64,000 nt of DNA from Cristatella mucedo (taxonomy: Eukaryota; Bryozoa; Phylactolaemata; Cristatellidae): assembly GCA_009760855.2 (NCBI GenBank), contig WPIO01000025.1, positions 4,074,501-4,138,500 on the forward strand. Direction: 5' to 3'. A program made the translations under genes and the position numbers. How positions within the stretch are numbered: the stretch's first letter is position 1; every line of letters starts with the position of its first letter. The notes below the pieces were generated by a model, which worked only from the letters and a program-made list of their open reading frames with translations, did no database searches and was not told the origin of the DNA. Shown in pieces: positions 12,520 through 24,574 of this stretch.

Positions 12520-13620
12520 CATAGCCGTGAATAGCCGCAGTTTCCTTTGAGTCACGGGCCACAAGCGCTCCTGCGCTTGAGAGCTCTGTACATGCAGTAC
12601 GTGCTATAACGCCGCGAGAACAAAAGCGTCGCTCGCGTCAGAAGCACGACCGGCACAAAACTCCGACAGCTCCGGCATCGATTGTGCCTCTCAGTGCCGC
12701 GCTTCTCGACCTTTAGCACTCGAGACGCGCGCACGCCCAATCACTTTTCAAGCGGAGCCGTGAGCTGACAGTTTCTCAGTACCGCCGCCTCGCAGAGCAG
12801 CTCTCAGCCACCCACTCTCGGCGTCCCGCACCGAGAGTCACACTCGACGAGGGAACGCAGGCGCGGCGGTTCGGATGTTTTTGCCGGTCAAACAGCCCAG
12901 GAGCGCGCGCTCGTTCAGCCCAAGCGTTACGTCGCTCTTTTGAGCATCCGAAAGTCCGACGAGAGACTCGGGCGCATGTGCTGCGCCGAAACAGCGAGCC
13001 TCAGTGCGAGCCAGCGCAGCACCGTCCCATCCTTCGTTTCGACTCGCTCCGGGCGGCCACCTCCGAGATGCGGCTGCGCCCGGCAGGCGCTCCGCCTCCG
13101 CTCCGGCCTTCGCAGCGAAGGCCGGAGCGGAGGCGGAGCGCCTCGCTCGCCGCGACGCCAGGCTGCCGGCGGCTGCCATTCTCTGGAGCGCGCTCAGGTG
13201 CGTCGAGCGACGGCTGCTGCCAGCGCGTCGACAGCGCCGCTCCGTGTGTAGAAGGCGAGCTCTCGGCCCGAAGTCGCGCATCCAGTCAACTCTCCGCTTT
13301 AAACTGAATATACCTGTAACAACCTGTATATACCTTATATTGCCTGCATATGTAGGTCAATTTAGGTATTAGAGCAAAGGGAGCTCCCACGTGGCAAGTT
13401 CCCGCCGGTCGCATGTGAATTGGCCCTCTAAAGGTTAAGCTCGAGGCTCGTCGGATCCGTCGTCGGCGGCCGGCACAGCTGCCACATCGCACCACTTCTC
13501 TCTGAGTTTCATTGGCTCCTAATCAAGCATCGACTCAATCCCAAGATCCTCCGGGCACTTCTGCACAAGCGATTGTGACTTATAATGCTTATCTGCGGCA
13601 TCTTATCGCAAACGTGATAA
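12520..13620. other. GC-rich host DNA with a perfect palindrome, no gene seen
   Basis: Long open frames exist on both strands but follow GC bias and overlap the palindrome at 13085-13143. No domain is recognised. Confidence 0.4.
13085..13143. repeat. 59-base perfect inverted repeat
   Basis: Perfect 29-base arms (aggcgctccgcctccgctcc then ggccttcgc, and the exact complement) separated by a single base at 13114. It is GC-rich and should extrude readily. No repeat family or gene explains it. Confidence 0.93.
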
Positions 13621-13621
13621 G

Positions 13622-13700
13622 GTAATAATAATAATGTCATACATTTGTAAAGTGCCCTCAGAGAAATGAATCTCTTTCTAGGCAATTCACAGATGCCGTT
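13622..13700 (-). mobile_element. LINE tail fragment
   Basis: Reverse-oriented (ATT)n, then a diverged tail region (gtaaagtgccctcagag, gaatctctttctaggc). Only the 3' terminus of the LINE family is present. Confidence 0.65.
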
Positions 13701-13755
13701 CAGAAAGCATTCTTTGGTGAGCCGTGATTGCACACTAAGTTCAAATACTTCGGTG

Positions 13756-13845
13756 GCGATCCTTTATTGCCGCTGCAAGCGGGGTGATAGGCTCTTATGT
13801 CGCTATACAAAAGAGGCTGTTAAATCAGCTAGCATTTTTTTAGTT
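13756..13845 (+). mobile_element. SINE family A, 3' fragment
   Basis: Matches the body and tail of family A (gcgatcctttattgccgctg, gctatacaaaagaggctg, ttaaatcagctagcattt) but lacks the tRNA-like head. Confidence 0.7.
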
Positions 13846-13903
13846 ACTAAAAGATTGGTTATAACGTCCCCAAGCAGCGTCACTAACCGTTGAGTATTGA
13901 CTG

Positions 13904-13908
<5 letters not shown>

Positions 13909-13986
<78 letters not shown>

Positions 13987-13998
13987 CTCGCTCTCTCT
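13909..13998. repeat. (CT)n microsatellite
   Basis: Pure CT, then a few cgct units. Confidence 0.95.
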
Positions 13999-13999
13999 T

Positions 14000-15250
14000 T
14001 CGCAGCGAGCTGCAATGTGCCTGCATAGAGATTAAACTCTTCAAAAGCACCATGCAAACGACCTATCGCTACTATTATTGCTGCTCGCCGGCGGAGTGGC
14101 GAGGCGGAACGACGTGCCTCGCGGGCTCCCGGGCGCTGGGAGAGCTCCGAGCGCCGAGAGGCGGCAGCCGCCGCAAGGGGGTTTTTCATTCTGACCGTCG
14201 CTGTCGCCGCCGCCACTGACGCTACACACGCCGCCACTATCGCTCACCCGCGCCGTTGACTGGCGCGGGTAAGCGAGCGAGCATGCGAGCTTTGCATTGA
14301 TTTCCCTGCATGCTCGTCAGGCTTTGCATTTATTTCCCTGCATGCTCGTCAGGCGCGCGTTCGCGAAATATTCGGAGCGGCAGCTGTGAGGCCGCGAGAG
14401 CCCGCGTCTGAGCATGCGCAGACGCTGGGCGAGCCGTCGGGTCGCGCTTCAAGGTCCGCAGCCTACAGCCAAGCCATAGCGCGGGAACATTTTGTGTATA
14501 AGCAACAAACTGCGTAGTCATATAGTTCGGCGGCAGCAGCGGCAGCAGCAGCAGCTCGCGGCGCGAGCTCGGCTACGCTTTGAGCGAGCGCGCGGACTGA
14601 CGCAACTGTAGCCAACTATCGCCAACGAAGGCCATCCAAATCGACGCCACTAGCCGGCCATGCCATGGCCGGTTTCAGTGTTCTCAGCCTCGAAGAGAAA
14701 AACGTCGAATTAATTGCAGCAATGCGGTCGCGCCTTGTTCGAGGGTGCGAGTTGGCTGCATTGTGCTAAACTTGAATCGCTGAACTGTAAGGCGGCCCGA
14801 GCTGTTCGCGCTCCATATAGATCGCTTTGTTTTTGCAAGATCGCCAGAGAGCGGCGAGAGTATGCGAACTGGACCTCGTCGCTCTACGCACGCGGACTGC
14901 TTGTTTTTACTTCGGCATTCCCGGCTGAGCTACTGGCAAAACCATCAGTGAGGGCGCTCGCACCCGCTGAAGCAGAGCTGCACCTGGCGGGCGGCATTCG
15001 TCGCGTCCGACTTCGTCGAATAGGTATTTCGTGCTCAGAATCCGGCGCGATAATTTCGGCGATCTGAGCGCCTATGCGTTAAATTTAGTGCGGGCGCGCG
15101 TTTGAACACGTGCGAGCGCTCGGGCGCGTGCGTGCGAGCGTGCTAGTGCGTCCAGAAAGACTACGGCCATTTACCGCGACCGGGAGACGCACAAGAAACC
15201 ACGAACTCGATGCGTCCGCGAATAGGGCTCTTGCCCCTAGCCGCGGGTGG
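14000..15250. other. Host DNA with no recognised gene
   Basis: GC-rich, with one local direct repeat (tttccctgcatgctcgtcag, at about 14301 and 14333). No supported gene or RNA. Confidence 0.4.
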
Positions 15251-15257
15251 AGTCTGA

Positions 15258-15940
15258 AGAGAGAGAAAGAGAGAGACAGAGAGAGACAGAGACAGACAGG
15301 GACAGACAGAGACAGACAGAGAGACAGAGACGGACAGAGACAGACAGAGAGACAGACAGACAGAGACAGACAGACAGAGACAGGCAGACAGAGAGACAGA
15401 CAGACAGAGACAGATAGACAGAGAGACAAAGACGGACAGAGACAGACAGAGAGACAGACAGAGAGACAGACAGAGAGACAGACAGAGAGACAGACCAACA
15501 GAGACAGACAGAGACGGATAGAGACGGGCAGAGACGGACAGAGACGGACACAGACGGACAGAGACGGACAGAGACGGACACAGACGGACAGAGACGGACA
15601 CAGACGGACACAGACGGACACAGACGGACACAGACAGACACAGACAGACACAGACAGACACGGACAGACACAGACAGACACATACAGAGACAGGCAGGGG
15701 CAGACAGAGACAAACAGAGAGAGCGAGAGAGAGAGAGAGAAAGAGAGAGACATATAGAGACAGACAGAGACAGACAGAGACAGACAGAGACAGACAGAGA
15801 CAGACACGGAGACAGGCAGGGGCAGACAGAGACAGACAGAGAGAGCGAGAGAGAGAGAGAGAAAGAATGAGACAGACAGAGACAGACACAGAGACAGGCA
15901 GGGGCAGACAGAGACAGACAGAGAGAGTGAGAGAGAGAGA

Positions 15941-16025
<85 letters not shown>
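15258..16025. repeat. GACAGA/GACACA satellite-like array plus (GA)n
   Basis: The plus strand carries gacaga, gagacaga and ggacagagac units for about 650 bases, with a higher-order repeat near 15730-15930 (gagagagcgagagagagaga, then a cagacagagacagac segment and acaggcaggggcagac) and a terminal pure GA run. Here the purine strand is the plus strand, opposite to nearly all other tracts in the window. Confidence 0.92.
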
Positions 16026-16027
<2 letters not shown>

Positions 16028-16095
16028 TGTGGCGCGAAGCTCGACGGCAAACGGAGAAAGGGGTTATGTAATTAAAATAGATAACTTATTCGCAT

Positions 16096-16205
16096 GGCGC
16101 CCTAGGAGAGCTTAATCTCTGTGCATGCGCTTCACATATCCCACAGGTCTCGAACCCACGACCTCTGTCGTCCAAAGCAAGCACCTAGCCCCCTTAGCTA
16201 ACTCA
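16096..16205 (-). mobile_element. Diverged tRNA-derived SINE, family B-like
   Basis: Contains ggcgccctaggagagcttaa (tail hairpin region), gcgcttcacatatccc and a B-box-like ggtctcgaacccacgacctc, the same order as family B in reverse orientation, but with many changes. Confidence 0.55.
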
Positions 16206-16402
16206 AAGTTTGCAGACCTCAAGAAGCCACTCGCGGGACGCCTGGACGACAGCCGTCGTTGGTCCATTCGTCTCCCATTACGTCGCCACACTTCCTCAGC
16301 TGCAATGGTTTAGGCAAAAGAGATCCAACGCTCAGCTCTCATGGGCTTCTTTATGTGACCGCTGTAGTTGAAGTCAAAATCCTGTAAGGGAGAGGGGAGA
16401 GG

Positions 16403-16404
16403 AT

Positions 16405-16436
<32 letters not shown>

Positions 16437-16570
16437 TACAGACAGAGACAGACAGACAGAGACACGGAGAGAGAGAGAGACAGAGAGACAGAGAGAGAGA
16501 CAGAGAGAGAGAGACAGACAGACAGACAGATGGAGAGACAGAGACAGTGACAGACAGAGACAGAGAGAGG
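16403..16570. repeat. GACAGA repeat array
   Basis: About 165 bases of gacaga/gagacaga units, a second smaller array like that at 15.3-16.0 kb. Confidence 0.9.
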
Positions 16571-16979
16571 ACGGAGCGTGTGGAAACACCGGTTACTCGA
16601 AACGGAGATTCCGCGAAATGCAAGGGTCGGCGAAGTCACAGCCTGATCGTCTTGACTTCTCTCTCGCTTGTGTACGACCAGCAAGCGTCTCAGCATCCGT
16701 AGCATCGCATGCTTCCGCTGAAGCACCAGCCATCAGCAAGCATAAAAGTGGCGTCCGTATGGGCTGTTCGGCTACGCCGCCACAGCTCTGAGTCACAAGT
16801 GATTATTCGACGTCGCGCGGCTGCACCGAGCCGCGGCCGCTGCGCGACAGCGGTCTCAGTCAGTGCCGCGGCCAATGTCGCTCTCTCGCCACTGGCCGTC
16901 GGCCATGCGGTTCTTTTACGCGGGCCTCGCAAGCGCTGGCGCATTTCGCAGCATGCCTCCTTTGTGCGGAGACTTAATT

Positions 16980-17966
16980 GTGGGGTTCACAAAGGGAGGG
17001 CATGCAAATTCTAGTGGCGCAGTTCTGTCAACACTATAATTGGCATTGACGATTTTGCTCGCCAGCAACAACCTGGATGCGGCTTGGCAACCCAGTCGAG
17101 AGGCCAGAAGATTAGCCGGCAGCCTTGAGCGACGTTAAACACGGTCATTGATCGTGTACAATTGCCGGTCAGGGCGTGCCTGAGCATGAAACATCTCGCT
17201 TATGACACCGTCGTCATAGGGCTAATCAAGCAGCGCTCCGTACTCGCCCAAGCCGTTCCGCGCTGGCGCAAGCGGCTGCTCGTGATTGCGTCTTCTTCTT
17301 CCTTCGCAGCTCGTACCACCAGCTAGTTTTGGTTTGCTGCCAAACTCCTCCCTGGCGTCTCCTGGATCGGTGTTCTCGCGAGCACTACGTCTTCATTCGA
17401 GCTGCAAGTCCGTGGCTCCCAACTTCTACCTCTCCGTTACTACGTCCTCGCTTGCCGGCCTCCTTTCCTCCTTCCTTCCTCCATCTCCGGCTCCTCTACC
17501 TTGACCTTTACGCCTGCCACTTCTTCTTATTTTCACTCAACCTCTTACTAATTCACACTTTCACCGACTCTTTTACCCACTTCTTGTCTCTCCCTCTCTA
17601 ACTTCCTCGATCGAGCTATCTCACATGCACTCCGCCTCTGCTTAACTCTATTACTCTCTCACTTACTTTCTTTCACTAACTCTGCCTATTCCTCACTCTC
17701 TCGCTCTCTCGCTTCCTTTATTTCTCACATCGTCTCTCCCGAACTGTACCACTATCTCCACCTCTTTGTCTCTCCTACTCACCCTCCCTCTTTCTCTCTC
17801 TCTCCTTTTTTCTCTCACCAGTCTCGCACTCACTCTTTCTCTCTGTTTCCCACTCATTCTCTCTCTCCCACCCATTCTTTATTTCCCTCTCTTTCTCTCC
17901 CTCTCGCTCTCTCTCTCTCTCTCTTTCTCTTTCTCTTTTCTCTCTCTCTCTCTCTTTCTCTTCTCC

Positions 17967-18027
<61 letters not shown>

Positions 18028-18890
18028 ACTTACTCACATTCTCTCACCCCACTCTCACTCTATCTCACTCACTCACACCTACCTCTCTGTCACTCAGTAA
18101 GTATGAAATGTTTGACATCAGAGTGCTTATGTTTATTTCCACACAGCGTAGCGTAGCCGAGAGTAGACTCGCTTACTTCCAAATGCCCAACTTCTTGGAA
18201 AGCTGCACGGTTGGCTGCCTATGCCATTTTAGAAGCCTTTATTCTAGCTTCATAATGTTGAGAAACATTATGAATACATGTGACTGAACTCAATAAATTC
18301 TTATGAGAAAAATGATCGCTGACGGGATGACACGATTTTGAAAACGTGACTGGCGGTCATTTATCGCTAGTTGCAGCGATGTTGCTGCTTACTCGCTCCA
18401 CTTCGGTGCTTGGATAGAGCGACGCCGGGGTGACGTAGCTGATTGCTGCTCTCCTCGGATAAACAAATAAATCCTCGCTGATTAAACATCCTCTTTCTGT
18501 ATAGCAACAGAAGAGCCTTGACGGCTATCACCATTGCTTGCAGTGGCGATAAAGGATCGCCCACGGCAGGACTCAAACCCACGACGTCGGGGCCGAGGTC
18601 GTGAAAGCAACAGCCTTACCTAGTGCGCCATCACGGCTCACCAATTACTTGCTACTGCTATTATCCGAAGGCCACGCCAGTTTAACCTCAAATGCTACTG
18701 ATTTTAGAGCCACATTTTCTTTAAGGTCTTGCTTCGTGAATGACTCTCGCCCCACCCCGAGAGGGCGGACTCGGAGATTGATCGCTGCTGCAGCACTGCT
18801 GCACGAAACGCCGCTTCCTCCGCACCGCGCCCCCTTCCTTTCCCTTCCCCCTTTCCTTCCCCTCTTCCCTTCCCTTCTCTTCCCTTCTAT
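16980..18890. repeat. Tandem segmental duplication, unit 1
   Basis: Unit 1 begins around gttcacaaagggagggcatg and ends in a short TTCCC-type tract. It is colinear with unit 2 at 18897-21545 and contains a SINE family A copy (18460-18640) that unit 2 lacks. Shared landmarks include ttgatcgtgtacaattgccg and atgaaatgtttgacatcaga. No gene is recognised in the unit. Confidence 0.88.
18460..18640 (-). mobile_element. SINE family A, with defined empty site
   Basis: The paralogous position in unit 2 (ctcctcagattacttgc, near 21105) is empty. Comparison gives the element ends as aaacaaataaatcctc and ggctcacca, with at most a 2-3 base target duplication (at or att). The tRNA-like head and B-box-like gggtttgagtcct lie on the minus strand. 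Confidence 0.9.
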
Positions 18891-19362
18891 TATAGGGGTG
18901 CACAATGGGAGGGCATGCAAATTCTAGTGGCGCAGTTCTGTCAACACCGTGCACTGTAATTGGCATTGACGATTTTTCGCGCCAGCAGCAACCTGGATGC
19001 GGCTTGGCAACCCAGTCGAGCGGCCAGAAGATTAGCCGGCAGCCTTGAGCGACGTCAAACATGGTCATTGATCGTGTACAATTGCCGGTCAGGGCGTGCC
19101 TGAGCATGCGACATCTCGCTTATGACACCGTCGTCATAGGGCTAATCAAGCAGCGCTCCGTACTCGCCCAAGCCGCTCCGCGCTGGCGCAAGCGGCTGCT
19201 CGTGATTTCGTCTTCTTCTTCCTTCGCAGCTCGTACCACCAGCTAGTTTTGGTTTGCTGCCAAACTCCTCCCTGGCGTCTCCTGGATCGGTCGTTCTCGC
19301 GAGCACTACGTCTTCATTCGAGCTGCAAGTCCGTGGCTCCCAACTTCTACCTCTTCGTTACT

Positions 19363-19508
19363 ACGCCGAGCTGGATTGGTCCAGTGGTTAAGCCGCTCGC
19401 CCCGGCCAAGCTCTGGCTGAGGTCGTGGGCTCGAGCCCGGAGGCATATGTAGAGCGCCTGAATAGAGATTAAGTTCTCTTGGGGCGCTACACAAATGAAA
19501 ATGAATTA
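19363..19508 (+). mobile_element. tRNA-derived SINE, family B, with defined empty site
   Basis: The tRNA-like head has an A-box-like tggtccagtggttaagccg and a B-box-like gggctcgagcccgg. The body is short, and the 3' part (agcgcctgaatagagattaa, then gttctcttggggcgct) is nearly the LINE tail hairpin. Unit 1 near 17438 (ttactacgtcctcgc) is the empty site; the shared tacg suggests a very short target duplication. Confidence 0.9.
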
Positions 19509-19754
19509 TATTACGTCCTCACTTGCCGGCCTCCTTTCCTCCTTTCTTCCTCCATCTCCGGCTCCTCTACCTTGACCTTTACGCCTGCCACTTCTTCTTA
19601 TTTTCACTCAACCTCTTACTAATTCTCACTTTCACCAACTCTTTTACCCACTTCTTGTCTCTCCCTCTCTAACTTCCTCGATCGAGCTATCTCACATGCA
19701 CTCCGCCTATGCTTAATTCTACTACTCTCTCACTTACTTTCTTTCACTATCTGC

Positions 19755-20279
19755 CTTTTATTTCGGAGCGAATCGCATGAATTATTTATTACACACCGTG
19801 CTGCCGGTTCTCGTGGTAGACGGCAATACAGCAAGTGCCTCACCAAATTGAGGTGATCGTGCTGCAAGGAGCTGCTTGAAGTCACTCCAGGCCTGGAGTG
19901 ACTTCAAACAGCTCCATAGCTAGTCCAGCTTCATTCCGTAGTCAGCTTCCTTTCCTTATCGAGCTGTTGCCTTAGTAGGGGGTTTTGGGCGTTTATTTTT
20001 ACCTCTAGTCCCTGTGATTTTTGCCTCTAGTCCCTGTGATTCGTCCTTGATGTGCTTATGCGTGCTGACACTGTGCATGCTGCCACTAACCACATTTGCA
20101 TGCTGACCCTGTGCATGTCACCCCTAACCATATTATTCATTTCGTTTGTTTTTCAAGCATGATTTTACTTACCATTCCATTGCATTTCACTTGACAGCAA
20201 ATGTAAAGCGCCTAGAGAGAGATTAAGTTCTCTGAGGGCGCTTTATCAAGTGAATTATTATTATTATTATTATTATTAT
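19755..20279 (+). mobile_element. LINE 3' end with upstream extra sequence, inserted in unit 2
   Basis: Absent from unit 1. The final 250 bases are the LINE 3' untranslated region, tail hairpin and (ATT)n. The first 270 bases contain the palindrome at 19868-19915 and are not recognised as LINE. Confidence 0.75.
19868..19915. repeat. 48-base near-perfect inverted repeat
   Basis: Arms of 24 bases (ggagctgcttgaagtcactc then cagg, and its complement) with no spacer and one mismatch. It lies in the sequence inserted into unit 2. Confidence 0.9.
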
Positions 20280-20389
20280 CCCTCACTCTCTCGCTTTCTC
20301 GCTTCCTTTATTTGTCACACCGTCTCTCCCAAACTGTACCACTATCTCCACCTCTTTGTCTCTCCTACTCACCCTACCTCTTTCTCTCT

Positions 20390-20532
20390 CTCTCTCCTTT
20401 TTTCTCTCACCAGTCTCGCACTCACTCTTTCTCTCTGTTTCCCACTCATTCTCTCTCTCCCACCCATTTTTTATTTCCCTCTCTTTCTCTCCCTCTCGCT
20501 TTCTCTCTCTCTCTCTCTTTCTCTTTCTCTTT

Positions 20533-20564
<32 letters not shown>

Positions 20565-20576
20565 ATTCTCCCTTTT

Positions 20577-20628
<52 letters not shown>

Positions 20629-20680
20629 ACTTACTCACATTCTTTCCTTTCTCTCTCTCTCTCTCTCTCTCCTCTCACTG
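20390..20680. repeat. CT-rich tract in duplication unit 2
   Basis: Imperfect CT runs; the paralogous tract in unit 1 is at about 17790-18025 and differs in length. Confidence 0.9.
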
Positions 20681-21296
20681 TTACTCACATTCTCTCACCC
20701 CACTCTCACTCTATCTCACTCACTCACACCTACCTCTCTCTCACTCAGTAAGTATGAAATGTTTGACATCAGAGTGCTTATGTTTATTTCTGCACAGCGT
20801 AGCGTAGCCGAGAGTAGACTCGCTTACTTCCAAATGCCCAACTTCTTGGAAAGCTGCACGGTTGGCTGCCTATGCCATTTTAGAAGCCTTTATTCTAGCT
20901 TCATAATGTTGAGAAACATTATGAATACATGTGACTGATCTCAATAAATTCTTATGAGAAAAATGATCGCTGACGGGATGACACGATTTTGAGAACGTGA
21001 CTGGCGGTCATTTATCGCTAGTTGCAGCGATGTTGCTGCTTACTCGCTCCACTTCGGTGCTTGGATAGAGCGACGCGGGGTGACGTAGCTGACTGCTGCT
21101 CTCCTCAGATTACTTGCTACTGCTGTTATTCGCAGGTCGCGCCAGTCTAACCTCAAAGGCTGCTGATTTTAGAGGCACATTTTCTATAAGGTCTTCTTGC
21201 TTCGAGAAAGAATCTCACCCCACCCCGAGAGGGCGGACTCGGAGATTGATCGTTGCTGCAGCACTACTGCACGAAACGCGCTGCCTCCGCACCGCG

Positions 21297-21545
21297 CCCT
21301 CTTCCCTTCCCCTCTTCCCTTCCCTTCCCTTCCCCTCTTCCCTTCCCTTCCCTTCCCCTCTTCCCTTCCCTTCCCTTCCCCTCTTCCCTTCCCCTCTTCC
21401 CTTCCCTTCCCTTCCCCTCTTCCCTTCCCTTCCCTTCCCCTCTTCCCTTCCCCTCTTCCCTTCCCCTCTTTCCTTTCCTTCCCTTCCCCTCTTTCCTTTC
21501 CTTCCCTTCCCCTCTTTCCTTTCCTTCCCTTCCCCTCTTTCCTGC
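21297..21545. repeat. TTCCC/TCTTCCC minisatellite
   Basis: About 250 bases of ttcccttcccctcttccc-type units in the first part and ttcctttccttccc-type units in the second. In unit 1 the same locus (18835-18890) is only about 55 bases, so it expanded after the duplication. Confidence 0.92.
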
Positions 21546-23300
21546 CTCCTAGGCGGCCTCATTGCACTTCGTGCAGCATCCGGACTCTAGCAGCGTTCTG
21601 GTTACAATCGGCTGCCCTGCGGCAGGCTGCGGCAGCTCCTCTGAAAGAAAAAAATGGTAGCCACCTCTGGAAGCTGGTTCGGAATCGGCTAGCGAGAAGT
21701 TGCGCCGCCCTGTGCGGCTTGTAAGCACTTCCGCTGCGAAAGTCGAGTGCCGGCCTCACCGCTGCATTAGCTGCTTCGTCTGCTCGGAGCCTCACTTTGA
21801 GCGCAATATTAATGTCTAGGCATCCGTGAAGACTTGGAAAAATCAACGCAGCCTCTTTTAGAGTTCCCGCCTGAGCCACAGAAAAGTAGCATCTACGAGC
21901 AGGCACGCTTCAGCGTGCAGGCCAGCCGGAAATACGACAACGCCAATCAAACGCTGACTCGGTCTGAAATGCACGGTTCGCACCCGGCTTATGCCGTCTG
22001 CGCGCCACACCGCGCCGCAGCAGCTGCTGGCATTCGAGTGGGTTCGAAGAATTACCGCAATCCACTCCAATCGGGCCAAAATCTACGGGACATTAGCATT
22101 GCCAAGCTCAAATTTCGAGTGAATTTTACAGTACATCTTTGATTTTGTATATCCGCCAAATTCCGTGTCATTTCGCGTCCCGCACTCTTGCAAATGAGCT
22201 GCAAAGACGAAGACCGGTACCGAAATCCACTTTGTGCCCCTCCAATGCACCGCAAATCAGCTGCCAAAAGCTCCAACAATTTTGAACTATATAACTTCTG
22301 CACAGTCGACGAAAAAAGTAGTTTTCTGCGGCTCCCGATCCTCCTCGGGCGCGGCTCGCTGTGTCGGGGCCGAGCACGAGGCAAGGCGGAAGCACGGCTC
22401 GCTGTACCGGGGCTGAGCAGCGAGGCGGAAGCGCAGAGCGAGCCGATAGGCTCGGTGTGGGGCGGCCGCAATGCTTGAGGTAGGCACGCCGCGGCCGCCG
22501 CCGCTGCCATCGCGCGCCGCCGCACGATGCGACTGGCGGTAGCGAGGCAAAGACAACGGCGCGTCGCTCGCTCGATGCAAGCGACGCCTCGAGCAGAGAG
22601 AGGCGTTCGATGGCTTCTTCAATGCAGCACGCGAGCCCAGCAGACGGCCCGAGAGCCGCTGCTAGCGAGCGTCTGCTCGCTAGAAGCGGCAAATCTAGCC
22701 GGGCGCCTCAGATAGCGGCAGCACGCCTGCTCCAGCTACCAGCACTCTGACCACGAGCGCCTCTTCCGCCGCCCCTCGCGCTCTGTCACGCGGTCGCGCG
22801 GCTCCCTCTCTGTCCTCTCTCCGGCTCTCCATCGCGCAGGGTCATCGTGCCATCGAGTCCGAGCAGGTTCTTCTATTCTTTGCCGCGCCGCCGCCGCACG
22901 CTTTAGCCAAAAAGCGGCCAAGTATGAGCCGACAACAAAGAGCGCGTTAAGTGGCGCAGAGAAGTTCGCGGGGCGCCGGCGCGGCGTACGCGGAGCCCGC
23001 GCGAGCGATTCGGCGCGGCTCGGGGGCGCAACCGATAACGCTACGCGAGCGCTTCGCGCCGCGAGCACGCGCACGCGCGCCCCCTCTCGGCGGGACGCTA
23101 CGATGGTCTGGGCTATAGATGTTCGCACGTGTGCGCGCGCCTGCACGCAGCGATGTTCACCAGCGATTCGTGGCTTTCTTGCCGCCAAACGTATGAGTGA
23201 TTTAGGACCAGTAATAGTGAAATCTCGATTTAGCGCTCTACGGGAAACTGGGAAACCTCGTTTATTGTGAGCACTTTGCATTTGCTGGAAAAGGAGCATA
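21546..23300. other. GC-rich host DNA with no supported gene
   Basis: Several overlapping frames on both strands show GC-skewed composition without domains. A short internal repeat (gcacggctcgctgtaccggg versus ggcgcggctcgctgtgtcgg) occurs near 22345-22415. Confidence 0.4.
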
Positions 23301-24570
23301 TCCGCATATCCAATTATTAGCGATACAAGGTCACAATTCCGGCATGCATAAGTTCATACAAACTCATCTCGCTCGGTCGGGGCAAATAGCATTATGAGCC
23401 TGCTGGTTTTAAAATGTAGTCTTGTCAGGAGATATAGCGATTACATTGGGTTGTGAGCTACAGAATTCGGGCGCATAGTGACTGATTTGGCTTGAAGAGG
23501 ATCTGCGTTTGGTTACAGGCACAGCTAATGGACTTGAATCGGCGGCATTATGATGATGGAAAGCCTGATTAAGAACTATTTAGGATAGTTAGGCTGGAGC
23601 AAGAGTCAATGAAAGGTCCAGCAGGTGAGTTACTGCTCCTTATAGTCGATACATTGATTGATGGTGAGATTTAGTGAAGGTTAGTAGAAACTGATGATAT
23701 AAAATTGTCATTCTGACTTTAATAACAGATAAGCCCACCATCAAATTTGTACACCAGCTGCAAGCGTCTTATTTCGCAGGAAGAAAAGTCGACAAGCATC
23801 GATTCACAGAAGTCAAGACGCGGTGACCTAAATGACGTCCGGCGACACTTCTGGCTTCCGGTGCATCCGTACCCAGATGTAACTAGGACAGTGACAATTG
23901 CATCTCTCAGAAACATTCTGCGGTTTACTAAAAACTGACCGATAAATAAGAACTAAATCTTCAAATGGTCTTTAAATGAGGCGAATCAGCCGTAGCGAGT
24001 TGCTATATTAGCAAGCAGGTTTGCGGTGTGCATAAGCAGATAAAGAACGTTCTACATGAAATGGGGAGATGAAAATGTGGGCATTTAGTTTTTATTTAAA
24101 TGTATCCATATCAGGAAATGCCTTGATGATATCAGTCGGTAAATAGTTCCCGGCTTTATTTCCATATCAACTGGTGGCACGGTTGCATGACGGCAGTGCG
24201 ACATAACAAGCACGAGCTTTGGCGGCAATCGACCAATCCCGCGTCTCCGCTCTCTCCAGTTACGTTGCGCTGCGTAAGCCTCGCAAGCATCAGCCAGGGC
24301 AACTTGGTGCAATTAATGAGGTGACACGGCAAATGCGTCACTCTTTTAAAAATAAAAGCAATGTTATACCCAATCGCTTAGGAGTTTCGTTGCAAGCAGC
24401 CAGTAACAGATTTATAAAAATTCGTGCTATTCATTAATTCGCCTCCTACAGAGTAGCACTGCATTTGCGTTCAGCTGTCGGCTTAGCTACAAATACGTTT
24501 ATATTAATCATCTACGGCTGGCCCTTATATATACTTTCTGGAAATTTACGACCGATCCTAACGGTTTGCC
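23301..24570. other. Moderately AT-rich host DNA, no feature seen
   Basis: No coding frame with a recognisable domain, no repeat family and no RNA gene found. Confidence 0.4.
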
Positions 24571-24574
24571 GCAA

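Larger units (their letters stand above)
18897..21545. repeat. Tandem segmental duplication, unit 2
   Basis: Second copy of the 1.9-kb unit, lengthened by a SINE family B insertion (19363-19508), a LINE 3' end with extra sequence (about 19755-20279) and expansion of the terminal TTCCC tract. Order and orientation match unit 1 exactly. Confidence 0.88.

Noticed and set aside
12838-13281. 147-codon minus-strand frame near the 59-base palindrome
   Set aside because: It reads through the palindrome on both strands equally and has GC-biased composition and no domain.
15110-15757. Long frame rich in Arg, Gln, Thr and Asp
   Set aside because: It is the translation of the GACAGA array, and the opposite strand gives an equally long Ser/Val/Cys/Leu frame.
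21215-21562. Gly/Lys/Arg/Glu-rich frame
   Set aside because: Translation of the TTCCC minisatellite.
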